A DNA stretch of 64,000 nt from RPRB01 sp035501615 (GTDB lineage Bacteria; Myxococcota; Myxococcia; Myxococcales; Myxococcaceae), in contig DATJVY010000019.1 in assembly GCA_035501615.1 (NCBI GenBank), forward strand, positions 11,606-75,605, read 5' to 3'. Each line of letters begins with the position of its first letter. Position 1 is the first letter of the stretch. Made by a program: the position numbers and the translations under genes. Under the pieces are notes generated by a model. It was not told where the DNA came from, searched no databases, and was given only the letters and a program-made list of their open reading frames with translations. This document shows, piece by piece, positions 50,335 through 60,801 of this stretch.

Positions 50335-50790
50335 ATGCCCACCCTGAAGGAACGCATCGACGCCGATCTGAAGGAAGCGATGCGCGGCAAGGACGAGCTC
50401 GGCACGAGCGTGCTGCGGATGCTCAAGAGCGCCGTGAAGTACAAGGAGGTCGAGCCCGGCGGGCACCCGCTCGAGGATGCGGGCGTGGTGGCGGTGATCC
50501 AGACGCTCATCAAGCAGCGTCGCGACTCGGTGGAGCAGTTCCGGGCCGGAGGCCGCAACGAGCTGGCGGAGAGGGAGGAGAAGGAGATCGGCCGGCTGCA
50601 GACGTACCTCCCGGCGCAGCTGTCGGCGGACGAGCTCCGCGCCGAGGTGCGGGCGGCGATCTCGCAGGTCGGGGCGAAGGGGCCGAAGGACATGGGCGCG
50701 GTGATGAAGGCGCTGATGCCGAAGGTGCAGGGCCGGGCCGAGGGCAAGGCGGTGTCCGAGGCGGTGAAGGCCGAGCTGACGCCGCGGTGA
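50335..50790 (+). CDS. GatB/YqeY-domain protein
   Basis: A 151-residue protein of the YqeY family, related to the C-terminal tail domain of the amidotransferase subunit GatB. LKERIDADLKEAMRGKDELG at the start and SEAVKAEL at the end are typical. Free-standing YqeY proteins are often found between rpsU and dnaG; their role is not firmly known. The ATG at 50335 follows GGAG. It lies 58 bases after rpsU, separated by a hairpin. Confidence 0.92.
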   Translation: MPTLKERIDADLKEAMRGKDELGTSVLRMLKSAVKYKEVEPGGHPLEDAGVVAVIQTLIKQRRDSVEQFRAGGRNELAEREEKEIGRLQTYLPAQLSADELRAEVRAAISQVGAKGPKDMGAVMKALMPKVQGRAEGKAVSEAVKAELTPR

Positions 50791-50851
50791 GCCAGCGGAC
50801 GAGTCGCTCGCGACTTTCCGTCACCGCGGAGGGCTAGAGTCCGGAGGCGCC

Positions 50852-52663
50852 GTGCCCATCCCCGAGCACACCATCGACGAGATTCTCGAGCGCGTGGACC
50901 TGGTCGCGCTGGTGGGCCGGCACGTCGAGCTGAAGAGGTCGGGGAAGAGCTTCAAGGGCCGCTGTCCATTCCACCAGGAGAAGAGCGCCTCGTTCTACGT
51001 GACGCCCGAGCTGAAGCGCTTCAAGTGCTTCGGGTGCCAGGCCGGCGGCGACGCCATCGCCTTCGTGCAGCGCTACCTGGGGAAGACCTTCGTGGACGCG
51101 GTGCGGGACCTCGCCCGCGAGGTGGGGGTGGACCTGGCGGCCGCGGAGGACCCCTCGGCGCGCGAGCGGCAGCACCTGCGCGAGGTGACCGACCTCGCCC
51201 TCGAGCACTTCAAGGGACTGCTCTGGGACCCGGCGGAGGGAAAGGTGGCCCGCGAGGCGCTCGCTGCCCGGGGCGTCTCGGAGGAGACGGCTCGGACCTT
51301 CGGGCTCGGCTGGGCTCCCGAGGCGTGGAGCCGGCTCGCCGATGCGCTGCTCGCGCGGGGCCTGCTCGAGTTCGGGCTCCAGGCGGGCCTGGTCCAGCGG
51401 CGGACGCGCGGGGACGGGGCCTACGACGTGTTCCGGGGCCGGCTGATCATCCCCATCCGTGCGCCCGACGGGCGGACGGTGGCCTTCGGCGGGCGGCTGC
51501 TGGTGGGGGACCAGGGGCCGAAGTACCTGAACTCGAAGGAGTCGCGGCTCTACGCCAAGAGCGACACGCTCTACGGCCTGGACCGGGCGCGGGACGAGGT
51601 CCGCCGGCGGAGGAGCGCGGTCCTGGTGGAGGGCTACTTCGACGTCATCGGGCTCCACCAGGCCGGGGTGCAGCACGCGGTCGCACTCTGCTCGACGGCG
51701 CTCACCCCCGGGCACCTGGCCCAGCTCCAGCGGGTGGACGCGCGCGAGCTGATCCTCCTCCTGGACGGGGACGAGGCCGGCCGGAAGGCCGTGGAGCGGC
51801 TGGCCCCGGCGCTGCTCGCCGCCGGGTCCTCGGCGCGGGTGGCCCTCCTGCCCGAGGGTGAGGACCCCGACACCTTCGCCCGGAGCCGAGGTGGGGACGC
51901 GGTCCGGGCGCTCCTGGACGCGGCGGTGCCGCTCTCGGAGCACCTGTTCCGGACCCTGCTCCCGGAGGGGCGCTCGGCGACGTTCGAGCGGAAGATGGAG
52001 GCCCTGGGGCGGCTCCGACCCGTGGTGGCCGAGCTGCCGATGGGGCTCCTCCGGTCGGCGTTCTTCTCCGGACTGGCCGCTTACACGGGGCTTCCGGCGG
52101 CGGAGCTCGAGGCAGGGCTACGCGGCAAGGGGGCCCCGGTCCGCCCGGTTCCCAAGCCAGCGGGGGCCACACCCACAGTCCGGGTGGAGCGGCCGCTCGA
52201 TCGGGCCGAGGCGGCGCTCGCGGCGCTGTTCCTCACCCGGCCGGAGCTGATCCGGGGCGAGGCGGCATCGGAGGTGCTGGACGAGGTCACCCACCCCGGG
52301 CTGCGGGCGATCCTGGCCCAGCTCCAGACGGGGGCGGCCCCGGCGGACGCGCTCGAGGGGGCGAGCCCCCGGCTCCGGGCGAGCGTCGAGGCGGCCCAGG
52401 GGCTCCTTCCGAGGGATGCCCAACAGTTGCCCGAGGCCTTCGAGACCCTCTCGAGGCGTCTGAAGCTGGCCCGGGTCAAGGAGCGGCTGGACCACATCGC
52501 GCGGAGCACCGCGCTTCTGGTGGGAGCGCACGAGCTGGACGAGGAGACGAAAAGGTTGCAGGAGGAGCGGGGGGAATTACTGAGGCTGAAGCGCCAGTTG
52601 GAGGCCGCGACCACGGCGCGAGGTCCGGAGTCCGAGAAGCCCCCGCCCTCCCGTTCGTTCTAG
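50852..52663 (+). CDS. dnaG: DNA primase DnaG
   Basis: A 603-residue primase that makes RNA primers at the replication fork. The N-terminal zinc ribbon is CPFHQEK... FKCFGC (about 38-62). The TOPRIM catalytic core has VEGYFDVIGL and LLLDGDEAGRKA, and the C-terminal helical domain that binds the DnaB helicase covers about 430-600. The start is a GTG at 50852, because the zinc motif then lies at the usual distance. It lies 61 bases after yqeY and 70 bases before rpoD, separated by a long hairpin. Confidence 0.96.
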   Translation: MPIPEHTIDEILERVDLVALVGRHVELKRSGKSFKGRCPFHQEKSASFYVTPELKRFKCFGCQAGGDAIAFVQRYLGKTFVDAVRDLAREVGVDLAAAEDPSARERQHLREVTDLALEHFKGLLWDPAEGKVAREALAARGVSEETARTFGLGWAPEAWSRLADALLARGLLEFGLQAGLVQRRTRGDGAYDVFRGRLIIPIRAPDGRTVAFGGRLLVGDQGPKYLNSKESRLYAKSDTLYGLDRARDEVRRRRSAVLVEGYFDVIGLHQAGVQHAVALCSTALTPGHLAQLQRVDARELILLLDGDEAGRKAVERLAPALLAAGSSARVALLPEGEDPDTFARSRGGDAVRALLDAAVPLSEHLFRTLLPEGRSATFERKMEALGRLRPVVAELPMGLLRSAFFSGLAAYTGLPAAELEAGLRGKGAPVRPVPKPAGATPTVRVERPLDRAEAALAALFLTRPELIRGEAASEVLDEVTHPGLRAILAQLQTGAAPADALEGASPRLRASVEAAQGLLPRDAQQLPEAFETLSRRLKLARVKERLDHIARSTALLVGAHELDEETKRLQEERGELLRLKRQLEAATTARGPESEKPPPSRSF

Positions 52664-52674
52664 CGTTTGTGACC

Positions 52675-52709
52675 GTGCGCGCTCCGGTGATAACACCGCG
52701 CGTTCGCAC
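52675..52709 (+). promoter_or_regulatory. Long stem-loop between dnaG and rpoD
   Basis: CGGTG and CACCG pair around ATAA. Flanking CGC/GCG and GTGCG/CGCAC extend the stem, with a small internal loop and a TT bulge. No T-run follows directly. It may act as a processing site that separates the low dnaG and high rpoD messages, as is known in the E. coli operon. No separate rpoD promoter was recognised. Confidence 0.5.
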
Positions 52710-52733
52710 ATCAATTTCTGGAGCCGTCGCCCG

Positions 52734-54806
<2,073 letters not shown>

Positions 54807-54838
54807 AGCAACCGCCGCTCTCGCTCTTTCGTGACCCG

Positions 54839-54868
54839 AGGCCGTCCCGGGACCTCCCTGGACGGCCT
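54839..54868 (+). terminator. Likely terminator of the rpoD operon
   Basis: AGGCCGTCC and GGACGGCCT pair perfectly over 9 bases around a 12-base loop, 33 bases after the rpoD stop. TTCGCGTTTCTC follows, a weak T-rich tail. This is the best intrinsic-terminator candidate in the window. Confidence 0.65.
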
Positions 54869-54888
54869 TCGCGTTTCTCCCGGGGGCC

Positions 54889-55308
54889 GTGGGGCGCCTC
54901 GTGTATGAGGCCTCCGTGCTGCTGCCTCCCGAGGAGCTCCACCGGACCGTGGCCCGGGTGGTGCGGGCCATCCCCCGCGGCCGGGTGCTGAGCTACTCGC
55001 GGGTGGCGGTGCTGGCCGGGCTGCCGGGCCGGGCCCGGCTCATCGGCAAGGTGATGGGGCGCATCGGGTCGCGGCTTCCCTGGTGGCGCGTGCTGCGCGC
55101 GGACCGGACGATGGCCGAGGAGGTGCGGGCCGAGCAGGCCCGGCGTCTCCGGGCCGAGGGGGTGCGCGTCGTGGACGGCGGACGGGTGCCTCGCTCGGCG
55201 TTCCTTCCCATCGGGGACGAGGCGCTCCACCGCCGCATCCGCGCCGGGGCCGGCAGCCCGAAGAAGGCGCGACGGACGGCGAGCGCCCGGAGGCGTCGGC
55301 AGGACTGA
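54889..55308 (+). CDS. Alkyltransferase-like (ATL) DNA-binding protein
   Basis: A 139-residue protein related to O6-alkylguanine-DNA alkyltransferases. The family core IPRGRVLSYSRVAVLAGLPG is present, with GKVMGRIG after it. Where methyltransferases have PCHR with the acceptor Cys, this protein has PWWR. ATL proteins carry Trp there, cannot transfer the alkyl group, and instead flag the lesion for nucleotide-excision repair. The C-terminus is Lys/Arg-rich. The start GTG at 54889 is uncertain; a GTG at 54901 is in frame. Confidence 0.85.
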   Translation: MGRLVYEASVLLPPEELHRTVARVVRAIPRGRVLSYSRVAVLAGLPGRARLIGKVMGRIGSRLPWWRVLRADRTMAEEVRAEQARRLRAEGVRVVDGGRVPRSAFLPIGDEALHRRIRAGAGSPKKARRTASARRRRQD

Positions 55309-55380
55309 TCCTCCCGCAAAGGAAGACGGCGGCGCCCGCGACAGGAGCTCCGCCGTCCGTGCTGCGGTGACTGCCTGCTG

Positions 55381-55632
55381 CTACTTCGCGGCCGGAGCCT
55401 GCTCCGCGCTCCGCTTGGCCGCCTTGTGCCGGGGGGAGGCCTTCTTCGCCTTCTTGGTGGTGGCCTTCTTCTCGGTCTTCGAGGCGTCGGCCGGGGTGGC
55501 GGCCTTCGACTCGGTCTTGCTCTCCGACTTGGTCGCCGGAGCCGCCGTGGTGCTGGAGGCAGGAGCCTGCGCGAACGCGGCGAACGGCAGGACGGCAGCC
55601 AGAGCAACGGCAGAGAGGAGGGTACGCTTCAT
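55381..55632 (-). CDS. Small secreted Ala/Lys-rich protein
   Basis: An 83-residue protein. A typical Sec signal peptide (MKRTLLSAVALAAVLPFAAFAQA) is followed by a low-complexity tail of Ala, Thr, Ser and Lys. No fold is expected. It may be a periplasmic nucleic-acid or polyanion binder, but this is only composition-based. The ATG at 55632 follows AAAGGAA. It stands after the barrel protein gene on the same strand, but a hairpin lies between. Confidence 0.6.
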   Translation of the reverse strand: MKRTLLSAVALAAVLPFAAFAQAPASSTTAAPATKSESKTESKAATPADASKTEKKATTKKAKKASPRHKAAKRSAEQAPAAK

Positions 55633-55697
55633 GGGTGCAACGTTCCTTTCGGGAAGGAGGGCGATGCATTCGCCCCCGTTGCACCTGAAACGAACCG

Positions 55698-55725
55698 ACG
55701 CGCCCCGTCATTCAAACGGGCGCGT
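55698..55725 (-). terminator. Hairpin after the barrel-protein gene
   Basis: ACGCGCCC and GGGCGCGT pair perfectly over 8 bases around a 12-base loop, 6 bases after the stop of the gene at 55732-57135. On the minus strand CGGTTCGTTT follows. It is likely a transcription terminator. Confidence 0.5.
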
Positions 55726-55731
55726 AGGCCC

Positions 55732-57135
55732 CTAGAACTGCAGGCGCAGCATCGCTCGCCCGCCGAGGTAGCGATCGCTCGCGCTACCGGCCGCACCCGG
55801 CTGGCCGTCGTCGAAGGTGAACGACGTCGTGCTGTACATGCCGTAGATGCGGATCGAGAACGGCCCGGCGATGCCGATGTGGAAGCCGAGCTCGGCCTCG
55901 AAGCCGCTCGAGCTGCCGGTGAAGCTGGTGGAGTTGTTCCCGCTGCTGTCCTGCACCGCCAGCGCCTTGGTCTTCCACAGGATGTAGTCGCCGCCGACGA
56001 TGATCCAGAAGCCGCTGGAGATGGGGATGTCCACCCGGAGGCCGATCTTGTGTCCCCAGAGGCTCATCTGCGGCAGCCCGGCGAAGCCGACGCCCTGCGG
56101 ATCGCCGTCGGTCAGGAAGTGCTGCTTGCCGTAGGCGTAGAACGGGACGAAGGCGAGGTCGGAGTCCTTCCAGAAGCGGAGCCGCCACTCCAGACCGGCC
56201 TGCCAGTTGTTGTAGGTGGTGCCCTTGTTGGTGTTGTCGCTGCCGTTGGAGAAGTTGCTCTTCAGCCCCACCGAGAGCGAGTAGTCGCCGAACAGCCCGA
56301 TGCCGGCGAAGAGCCCGTCGCCGAAGAACGCCAGCGGGAAGAGCTCCAGGCGAAGGTGCGGGGCGATGAAGAGGCTGGCGCTGTAGGGCCGGAGGATCGA
56401 GCCCGCGGCCTGGTTGCCGTAGCTGAGGTTCTTGTTGAGGAAGTCCGCGCCCAGCTCCACCGCGAAGCGCCACTGGTGGCGCGGGGCCTCGTAGCCCTGG
56501 TTGGCGCCGGCATCCACCGCCACCGGCGTGTCGGCCAGCGACTTCTCGCCCGGGGGAGGCGGGGTGGGCGTGACGGGTAGCGGGAGCGGCTCGGCGGCGG
56601 CCCCGGCGGCCATCGCACCGGCACCGCCGGGCCCGGTGGTGGGCGGGGTGGTGGCCAGCGTGTCACCGGCGGCGGCGGTGGTGCCCGCGGCGAGGGCTCC
56701 GACGGCGCCGACGCCGGCCGCGCCACCTCCCGAGGTGAGGTTGCCCACGTCCGAGCCGAGGGTCTGCAGGCTCGAGCTGGTGAGCTTGCCGGCGCTGGTG
56801 AGCGGGAAGGACCAGCTCTGCGCGGCCTTCCCCGGCTTGTCGAGCCAGGAGAGCTGGACCTCCTTCCCTTTTCCGGACTTCGCCTTCGCGACTCCGCCGA
56901 CCAGGAGGCCCGTCACCCCGGCGCTCTTCATCTTGTTCCAGTCGGGCTTCTTCTTGGTGAAGACGCGGCTCGACGCGACGCACGTATACGTGCGGCAGAG
57001 CGCGGCCGAGATCTGGCTGTGCACCTGCGACCGCTTGTCGCCGGTGATGGGGGCGATGGTGACCTTCGGCGCTGCCTCGGCCGTCAGCGCGCAGACCAGG
57101 AGGCCCAGCGCGGCGAGTCTCGGGTGAAATGACAT
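55732..57135 (-). CDS. Exported protein with C-terminal outer-membrane barrel
   Basis: A 467-residue protein. The signal peptide ends near LTAEA. The N-terminal domain (about 25-125: VTIAPITGDKRSQVHSQISA, SWLDKPGKAAQSWSF) is followed by an Ala/Gly/Pro-rich linker, and the C-terminal domain (about 210-467) has repeated aromatic strands ending in LRLQF. A terminal Phe is the usual signal for outer-membrane barrels. Its function is unknown; the N-terminal part may be a periplasmic stress or lipoprotein-type domain. The ATG at 57135 has GGAGG 8 bases upstream. Confidence 0.75.
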   Translation of the reverse strand: MSFHPRLAALGLLVCALTAEAAPKVTIAPITGDKRSQVHSQISAALCRTYTCVASSRVFTKKKPDWNKMKSAGVTGLLVGGVAKAKSGKGKEVQLSWLDKPGKAAQSWSFPLTSAGKLTSSSLQTLGSDVGNLTSGGGAAGVGAVGALAAGTTAAAGDTLATTPPTTGPGGAGAMAAGAAAEPLPLPVTPTPPPPGEKSLADTPVAVDAGANQGYEAPRHQWRFAVELGADFLNKNLSYGNQAAGSILRPYSASLFIAPHLRLELFPLAFFGDGLFAGIGLFGDYSLSVGLKSNFSNGSDNTNKGTTYNNWQAGLEWRLRFWKDSDLAFVPFYAYGKQHFLTDGDPQGVGFAGLPQMSLWGHKIGLRVDIPISSGFWIIVGGDYILWKTKALAVQDSSGNNSTSFTGSSSGFEAELGFHIGIAGPFSIRIYGMYSTTSFTFDDGQPGAAGSASDRYLGGRAMLRLQF

Positions 57136-57293
57136 CCCTTGTCCTCCGGAGGCCCGGGGTGCGCGAGGGCACGGCACGGCGACCGTCTCTCGGGCCAGAG
57201 CACTCCGATGCTCCCCTCTCCCTCGCCAACCGGCAAGGTTTCGTCCGCTGTGGACCGGATGGCGCCGGTGTACCAGGATGTGGTCACACCGAC

Positions 57294-57366
57294 GGGCCCT
57301 TAGCTCAGCGGTCAGAGCTGTCGGCTCATAACCGATTGGTCCCAGGTTCGAATCCTGGAGGGCCCA
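57294..57366 (+). tRNA. tRNA-Ile(CAU), Ile2 type
   Basis: A 73-base cloverleaf. The acceptor GGGCCCT pairs with AGGGCCC over 7 bases, the anticodon loop is CTCATAA (anticodon CAU), and the T-arm is CCAGG-TTCGAAT-CCTGG. The body (TTAGCTCAG, and TTGGTC after the anticodon stem) resembles E. coli tRNA-Ile2, not elongator or initiator tRNA-Met. Such tRNAs need lysidine at C34 (TilS) and read AUA codons. CCA is not encoded. It is followed by the convergent ctaB. Confidence 0.85.
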
Positions 57367-57406
57367 CTCGTCGACTGCCGTCCCGCTGGAGAGACGCTCG
57401 AAATCT

Positions 57407-58291
57407 TCAGTGCGCGCGGCCCGAAAGCATCAGCGCGCCGAAGAGCCCGGCCAGGTAGACCAGGCTGAAGAGGAAGGTCTGACGCGCCCAGCGCTTCCCT
57501 TCCCGGCGCAGGACGCCGCGGGCGACGAGCACGAGGAAGGCGGCGCCGAGCGCCACCGCCACCACCAGGTAGAACGGGCCAGCCACGCCGAACGGCAAGA
57601 GGAGCACGCTGATCGCGACCAGGAGCACGGTCCAGATCAGCATCCACACCCGCGTCGCGTCGTCGCCGCTCACCACCGGAAGCGCCCGGTAGCCGGCGTT
57701 CCGGTACTCCTCCTTGCGGAAGAGCGCGATCGCGAGGAAGTGCGGCATCTGCCAGGCGAAGAGGATGCCGAAGAGGAGGAGCCCTCCGGTGCCGACCCGG
57801 CCGGTGACGGCGGTCCACCCCATGAGCGGCGGGAGCGAGCCGGGGATCGCCCCGACCAGCATCGCCCCGGCGCTGCGGGGCTTGAGCGGCGTGTACGCGG
57901 CCACGTAGCTCACCAGCGCCAGGAATCCGAGCGAACCGGTGAGGCCGTTGCTCCCCAGGGCGAGCAGCGGGAGGGAGAACACCGCGAGGAGCAGCCCGAA
58001 CCCCAGCGCGACGCCGGGCTCCATCCGCCCGGAGGGGAGCGGCCGGCCCCGGGTGCGGGCCATGTAGCGGTCGCGGTCTCGCTCCACCCAGCAGTTGAGG
58101 GCGTTGGCCGCGGCCACGGTGCCCGCGGTGCCGAGCAGGGTGACCACCCACCGCCCCACCGACAGCTCCCCGGGGGCGAGCCACATGCCGCCCGCCAGCG
58201 TGCAGAGCACCAGGCTGGAGAGGCGCGGCTTGGTGAGCGCGAGCAGGTCGGCAGCGGGTGACACCGGCCTGGGCAGGGCACGGACGTTCAT
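57407..58291 (-). CDS. ctaB: Protoheme IX farnesyltransferase (heme O synthase)
   Basis: A 294-residue inner-membrane prenyltransferase that adds farnesyl to heme b to make heme O for cytochrome oxidases. About eight to nine membrane segments are visible. The first Asp-rich site is in ALNCWVERDRDRYMARTRGRPL and the second in FRKEEYRNAGYRALP. TPLKPRSAGAMLVGAIPGSL-like loops are also typical. The ATG at 58291 was chosen from the ALTKPR start motif. No cytochrome oxidase genes are near. It lies 61 bases after the end of the TPR gene on the same strand. Confidence 0.93.
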   Translation of the reverse strand: MNVRALPRPVSPAADLLALTKPRLSSLVLCTLAGGMWLAPGELSVGRWVVTLLGTAGTVAAANALNCWVERDRDRYMARTRGRPLPSGRMEPGVALGFGLLLAVFSLPLLALGSNGLTGSLGFLALVSYVAAYTPLKPRSAGAMLVGAIPGSLPPLMGWTAVTGRVGTGGLLLFGILFAWQMPHFLAIALFRKEEYRNAGYRALPVVSGDDATRVWMLIWTVLLVAISVLLLPFGVAGPFYLVVAVALGAAFLVLVARGVLRREGKRWARQTFLFSLVYLAGLFGALMLSGRAH

Positions 58292-58352
58292 GCGGAACCC
58301 CTGCCTCTACCCGTCCCCGGGGTTGCCTTCAAGGGCCTGGCCCCGGTTCCCG

Positions 58353-60608
58353 CTACCGGGCGAGGGCCTGGGCCTCGGCCAGGTGCTCCCCGCGGGGCTC
58401 CAGCTCCAGGTACTTGGCGGCGGTGAGGCGGGCCTTCTCCCGGGTGCGCCGGTCGGCTCCGAGGAAGCGGGCGTAGAAGAAGTAGGTGTCGGGGGCCCCG
58501 GGGTCGGTTTCGAGCGACCGGCGGAAGGCCTCGTCGGCCTTGGTGCGGTCGCCCTGTGCCTCGTAGGTGCGGCCGAGCTCGGTGAGCGACTCGGCGATGC
58601 GCGAGCCCTGGCCGATGAACTCCTGGCTCGCCCGGGTGAGCTGGTCGACGCTCTTCGGGTAGTCCTTCTTCTCCCGGTAGACGATGCCGAGCTGCAGCCG
58701 CGCATCGGGGTTCTTCGCCTTTCCGTCCCCCAGCGCCTTGTTGTACTGGGCCGCGGCCTCGTCCAGCCGGCCCTGCCGGGAGTAGACCTGCCCCAGCATC
58801 ACCATCAGCCGCGGGCTCTCGCCCATGGTGCGGATGGCGGTGGTCAGCGCCTCCTCGGCGTCGCGCGCTCCGTCGGGCTTCTGCATGAGGGCGCGGGCGA
58901 GGTCGACGTAGGCCTGGGCACGGCTCGGGTCCGCCTTCACCGCCTCGCGCATCTCGCGGACCGCGGCGTCGGTCTGGCCCTCGACCAGGAGGCGCTTGCC
59001 GCGGAGGAGGTGCAGCTCGGGGTTGTTGCGGTCCAGGGCGAACCCCTCCTCGTCCTCCTTGGCGGCGAGGGCGGTCGCGGCGGCGCGGTCCGGAGGCACC
59101 CCGGTCGCATCGGCCAGCCTTCTCCCGACGTCGGCCTGCACGCCGGCGATGGCCGCCTGGACCCGGGAGACCAGAAGCGCGCGGGCCAGGTGGGCCACGG
59201 CGAGCTGCCGTGGGGACGGTGGCGGGTCGGCGTCGAGGAGCTTCTTGAGGTTGGTGGCGGCGCCCGGGAATCCGCCGGCGTTGTCCGAGTCGAGGGCGAG
59301 CAGGGCCCGGCCGAGGAGGGACTCGGGGTGGTCCCTCTCGTAGCGGAGCGCGAAGCCGTAGTTCTGGTCGGCGGCGCGCGCATCCCCGAGGCGGCGATGG
59401 AGCGTGCCCAGCGCGGCGTACACTCGCGGATCGCTGGGGGCGGCCTGCTGCGCCTTCTCCAGGCTGTCGCGGGCTCGCTCCAGGTCACCCACCGACATCT
59501 GGACGATGCCCTGGGTGAGCTCGAGGAAGGCGCTGGTCTGGCCTTTCTCGTCGAGCGCCTTGACCTTGGTCTCGAGCGTGGCCAGCGCCTGGGTGCCCTT
59601 GCCCGAGTAGTTCGCCAGCAGGGCCTCCGCGGCGTCCGCGAAGCGGCTGTCCTGGTCACCCAGGCGGCGGACCGAGGCGAGGTGCTCCTCGGCGAAGCGC
59701 CGCGCATCGTCACCATCGCCGTGCTCGCCCCAGCGGATGGCGTAGGCGTAGGCGAGGTAGCCGTGGGCCAGGGCGCTGTTGGGGTCGATGTCGAGGGCCG
59801 CGGAGGCCGCGTCGGTGGCCTTCTTGTACGAGGCGAAGCTGTCGTGGCGCAGCTGCTCGCTGGCCTCCTTCAGGTACTTCTTCAGCTTGATGTCGCGGGC
59901 GGCCTTCCACTGACCCCAGCCGTACCAGCCGCCGATGATCGCCACGGCCGCGAAGGCGGTGAGGATGAAGCGCGTCGCGTGCCCCTTCCTCGCCGGGGCG
60001 GAGACCGGCTCGTCGTCCTCGGTCTCCACGCGCGACGGGGCGGCCCGCTGCACCGGCATCCCGTTGACCGAGCGGGTGCGAGCGCCCGCTTGCGGTGTCC
60101 CCGTCTCGGAGAGGCGTGGTGGCGCCTGCCGGCCCATGCCTGCGGGCGCGGGCGGCGGCTCGGGAGGCGCCGGAGGCTTCGGCATCTCGATCTTCCACTG
60201 GGCGAAGGCGGCCGCGGTCTCGGGGTCCTTCGGATCGAGGTCCCACACCTTCTGCAGCGTCGCCTTGCCGCCGCTCGAGTCTCCCGAGCGCATCTGCACG
60301 GCGGCGAGCGCTCGCAAGACGGCGCGATCGGTCGGCGCCACGCCCACGGCGCCCTGAAGCTCGTCGAGGGCCTTCTTGTCCTTGCCCTGCTCGGAGTAGA
60401 CGCGCGCCAGGAGCAGCCGCGGGTCGGGACGGTTGGGATGCGCCTTCACGCCCTTCTTGCAAACGACCATCGCCTCCATGAAGCGGCCGGCCGCCAGGTA
60501 GGCCTCGGCGAGCGGGCGGTAGGCGTCCGAGCCGGGATCCGAATTGAACGCGCTTTCCAGCTTCGCGAGCTCCTGGGGACTCAGCGTCTTCGCGGGAGGA
60601 GGGCTCAT
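58353..60608 (-). CDS. Large TPR protein with one membrane segment
   Basis: A 751-residue protein. Residues 10-125 hold two or three TPR units, a Pro-rich linker lies about 130-200, and one membrane segment (RFILTAFAAVAIIGGWYGWG) is near 215-235. A long periplasmic part contains at least eight more TPR units (ARDSLEKAQQAAPSDPRVYA; DEAAAQYNKALGDGKAKNPD; KADEAFRRSLETDPGAPDTY). Both sides of the membrane could bind partners. Function unknown. The ATG at 60608 was chosen because MSPPPAKTLSPQEL starts the first TPR. It is divergent from tRNA-Ala. Confidence 0.8.
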   Translation of the reverse strand: MSPPPAKTLSPQELAKLESAFNSDPGSDAYRPLAEAYLAAGRFMEAMVVCKKGVKAHPNRPDPRLLLARVYSEQGKDKKALDELQGAVGVAPTDRAVLRALAAVQMRSGDSSGGKATLQKVWDLDPKDPETAAAFAQWKIEMPKPPAPPEPPPAPAGMGRQAPPRLSETGTPQAGARTRSVNGMPVQRAAPSRVETEDDEPVSAPARKGHATRFILTAFAAVAIIGGWYGWGQWKAARDIKLKKYLKEASEQLRHDSFASYKKATDAASAALDIDPNSALAHGYLAYAYAIRWGEHGDGDDARRFAEEHLASVRRLGDQDSRFADAAEALLANYSGKGTQALATLETKVKALDEKGQTSAFLELTQGIVQMSVGDLERARDSLEKAQQAAPSDPRVYAALGTLHRRLGDARAADQNYGFALRYERDHPESLLGRALLALDSDNAGGFPGAATNLKKLLDADPPPSPRQLAVAHLARALLVSRVQAAIAGVQADVGRRLADATGVPPDRAAATALAAKEDEEGFALDRNNPELHLLRGKRLLVEGQTDAAVREMREAVKADPSRAQAYVDLARALMQKPDGARDAEEALTTAIRTMGESPRLMVMLGQVYSRQGRLDEAAAQYNKALGDGKAKNPDARLQLGIVYREKKDYPKSVDQLTRASQEFIGQGSRIAESLTELGRTYEAQGDRTKADEAFRRSLETDPGAPDTYFFYARFLGADRRTREKARLTAAKYLELEPRGEHLAEAQALAR

Positions 60609-60661
60609 CGAATTCCGCGGAATCTAGAGGGAAACCACCCTCGTCGAAAGCCTGGGGTGCG

Positions 60662-60689
60662 TTGACAGGCCCCCCGGGGGGCGTATAGG
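60662..60689 (+). promoter_or_regulatory. Sigma-70 promoter of tRNA-Ala
   Basis: TTGACA (60662-60667) and TATAGG (60684-60689) are separated by 16 bases. The -35 box is perfect and the -10 box matches four of six. The spacer is almost pure G/C with a CCCCCCGGGGGG palindrome. Transcription would start about 60697, 13 bases before the tRNA. Confidence 0.75.
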
Positions 60690-60709
60690 AGCCGGCGGTC
60701 CCGTTGTCC

Positions 60710-60782
<73 letters not shown>

Positions 60783-60801
60783 CTCGTCAGGACCTGAGGC
60801 C

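Noticed and set aside
57294..57366. Reading the CAU tRNA as elongator tRNA-Met
   Set aside because: The body and acceptor resemble tRNA-Ile2 more closely; a lysidine-modified Ile tRNA is the better call.
58095..60665. An 856-residue open frame on the plus strand
   Set aside because: It lies opposite ctaB and the TPR gene, both with clear motifs, and has shadow-like composition.
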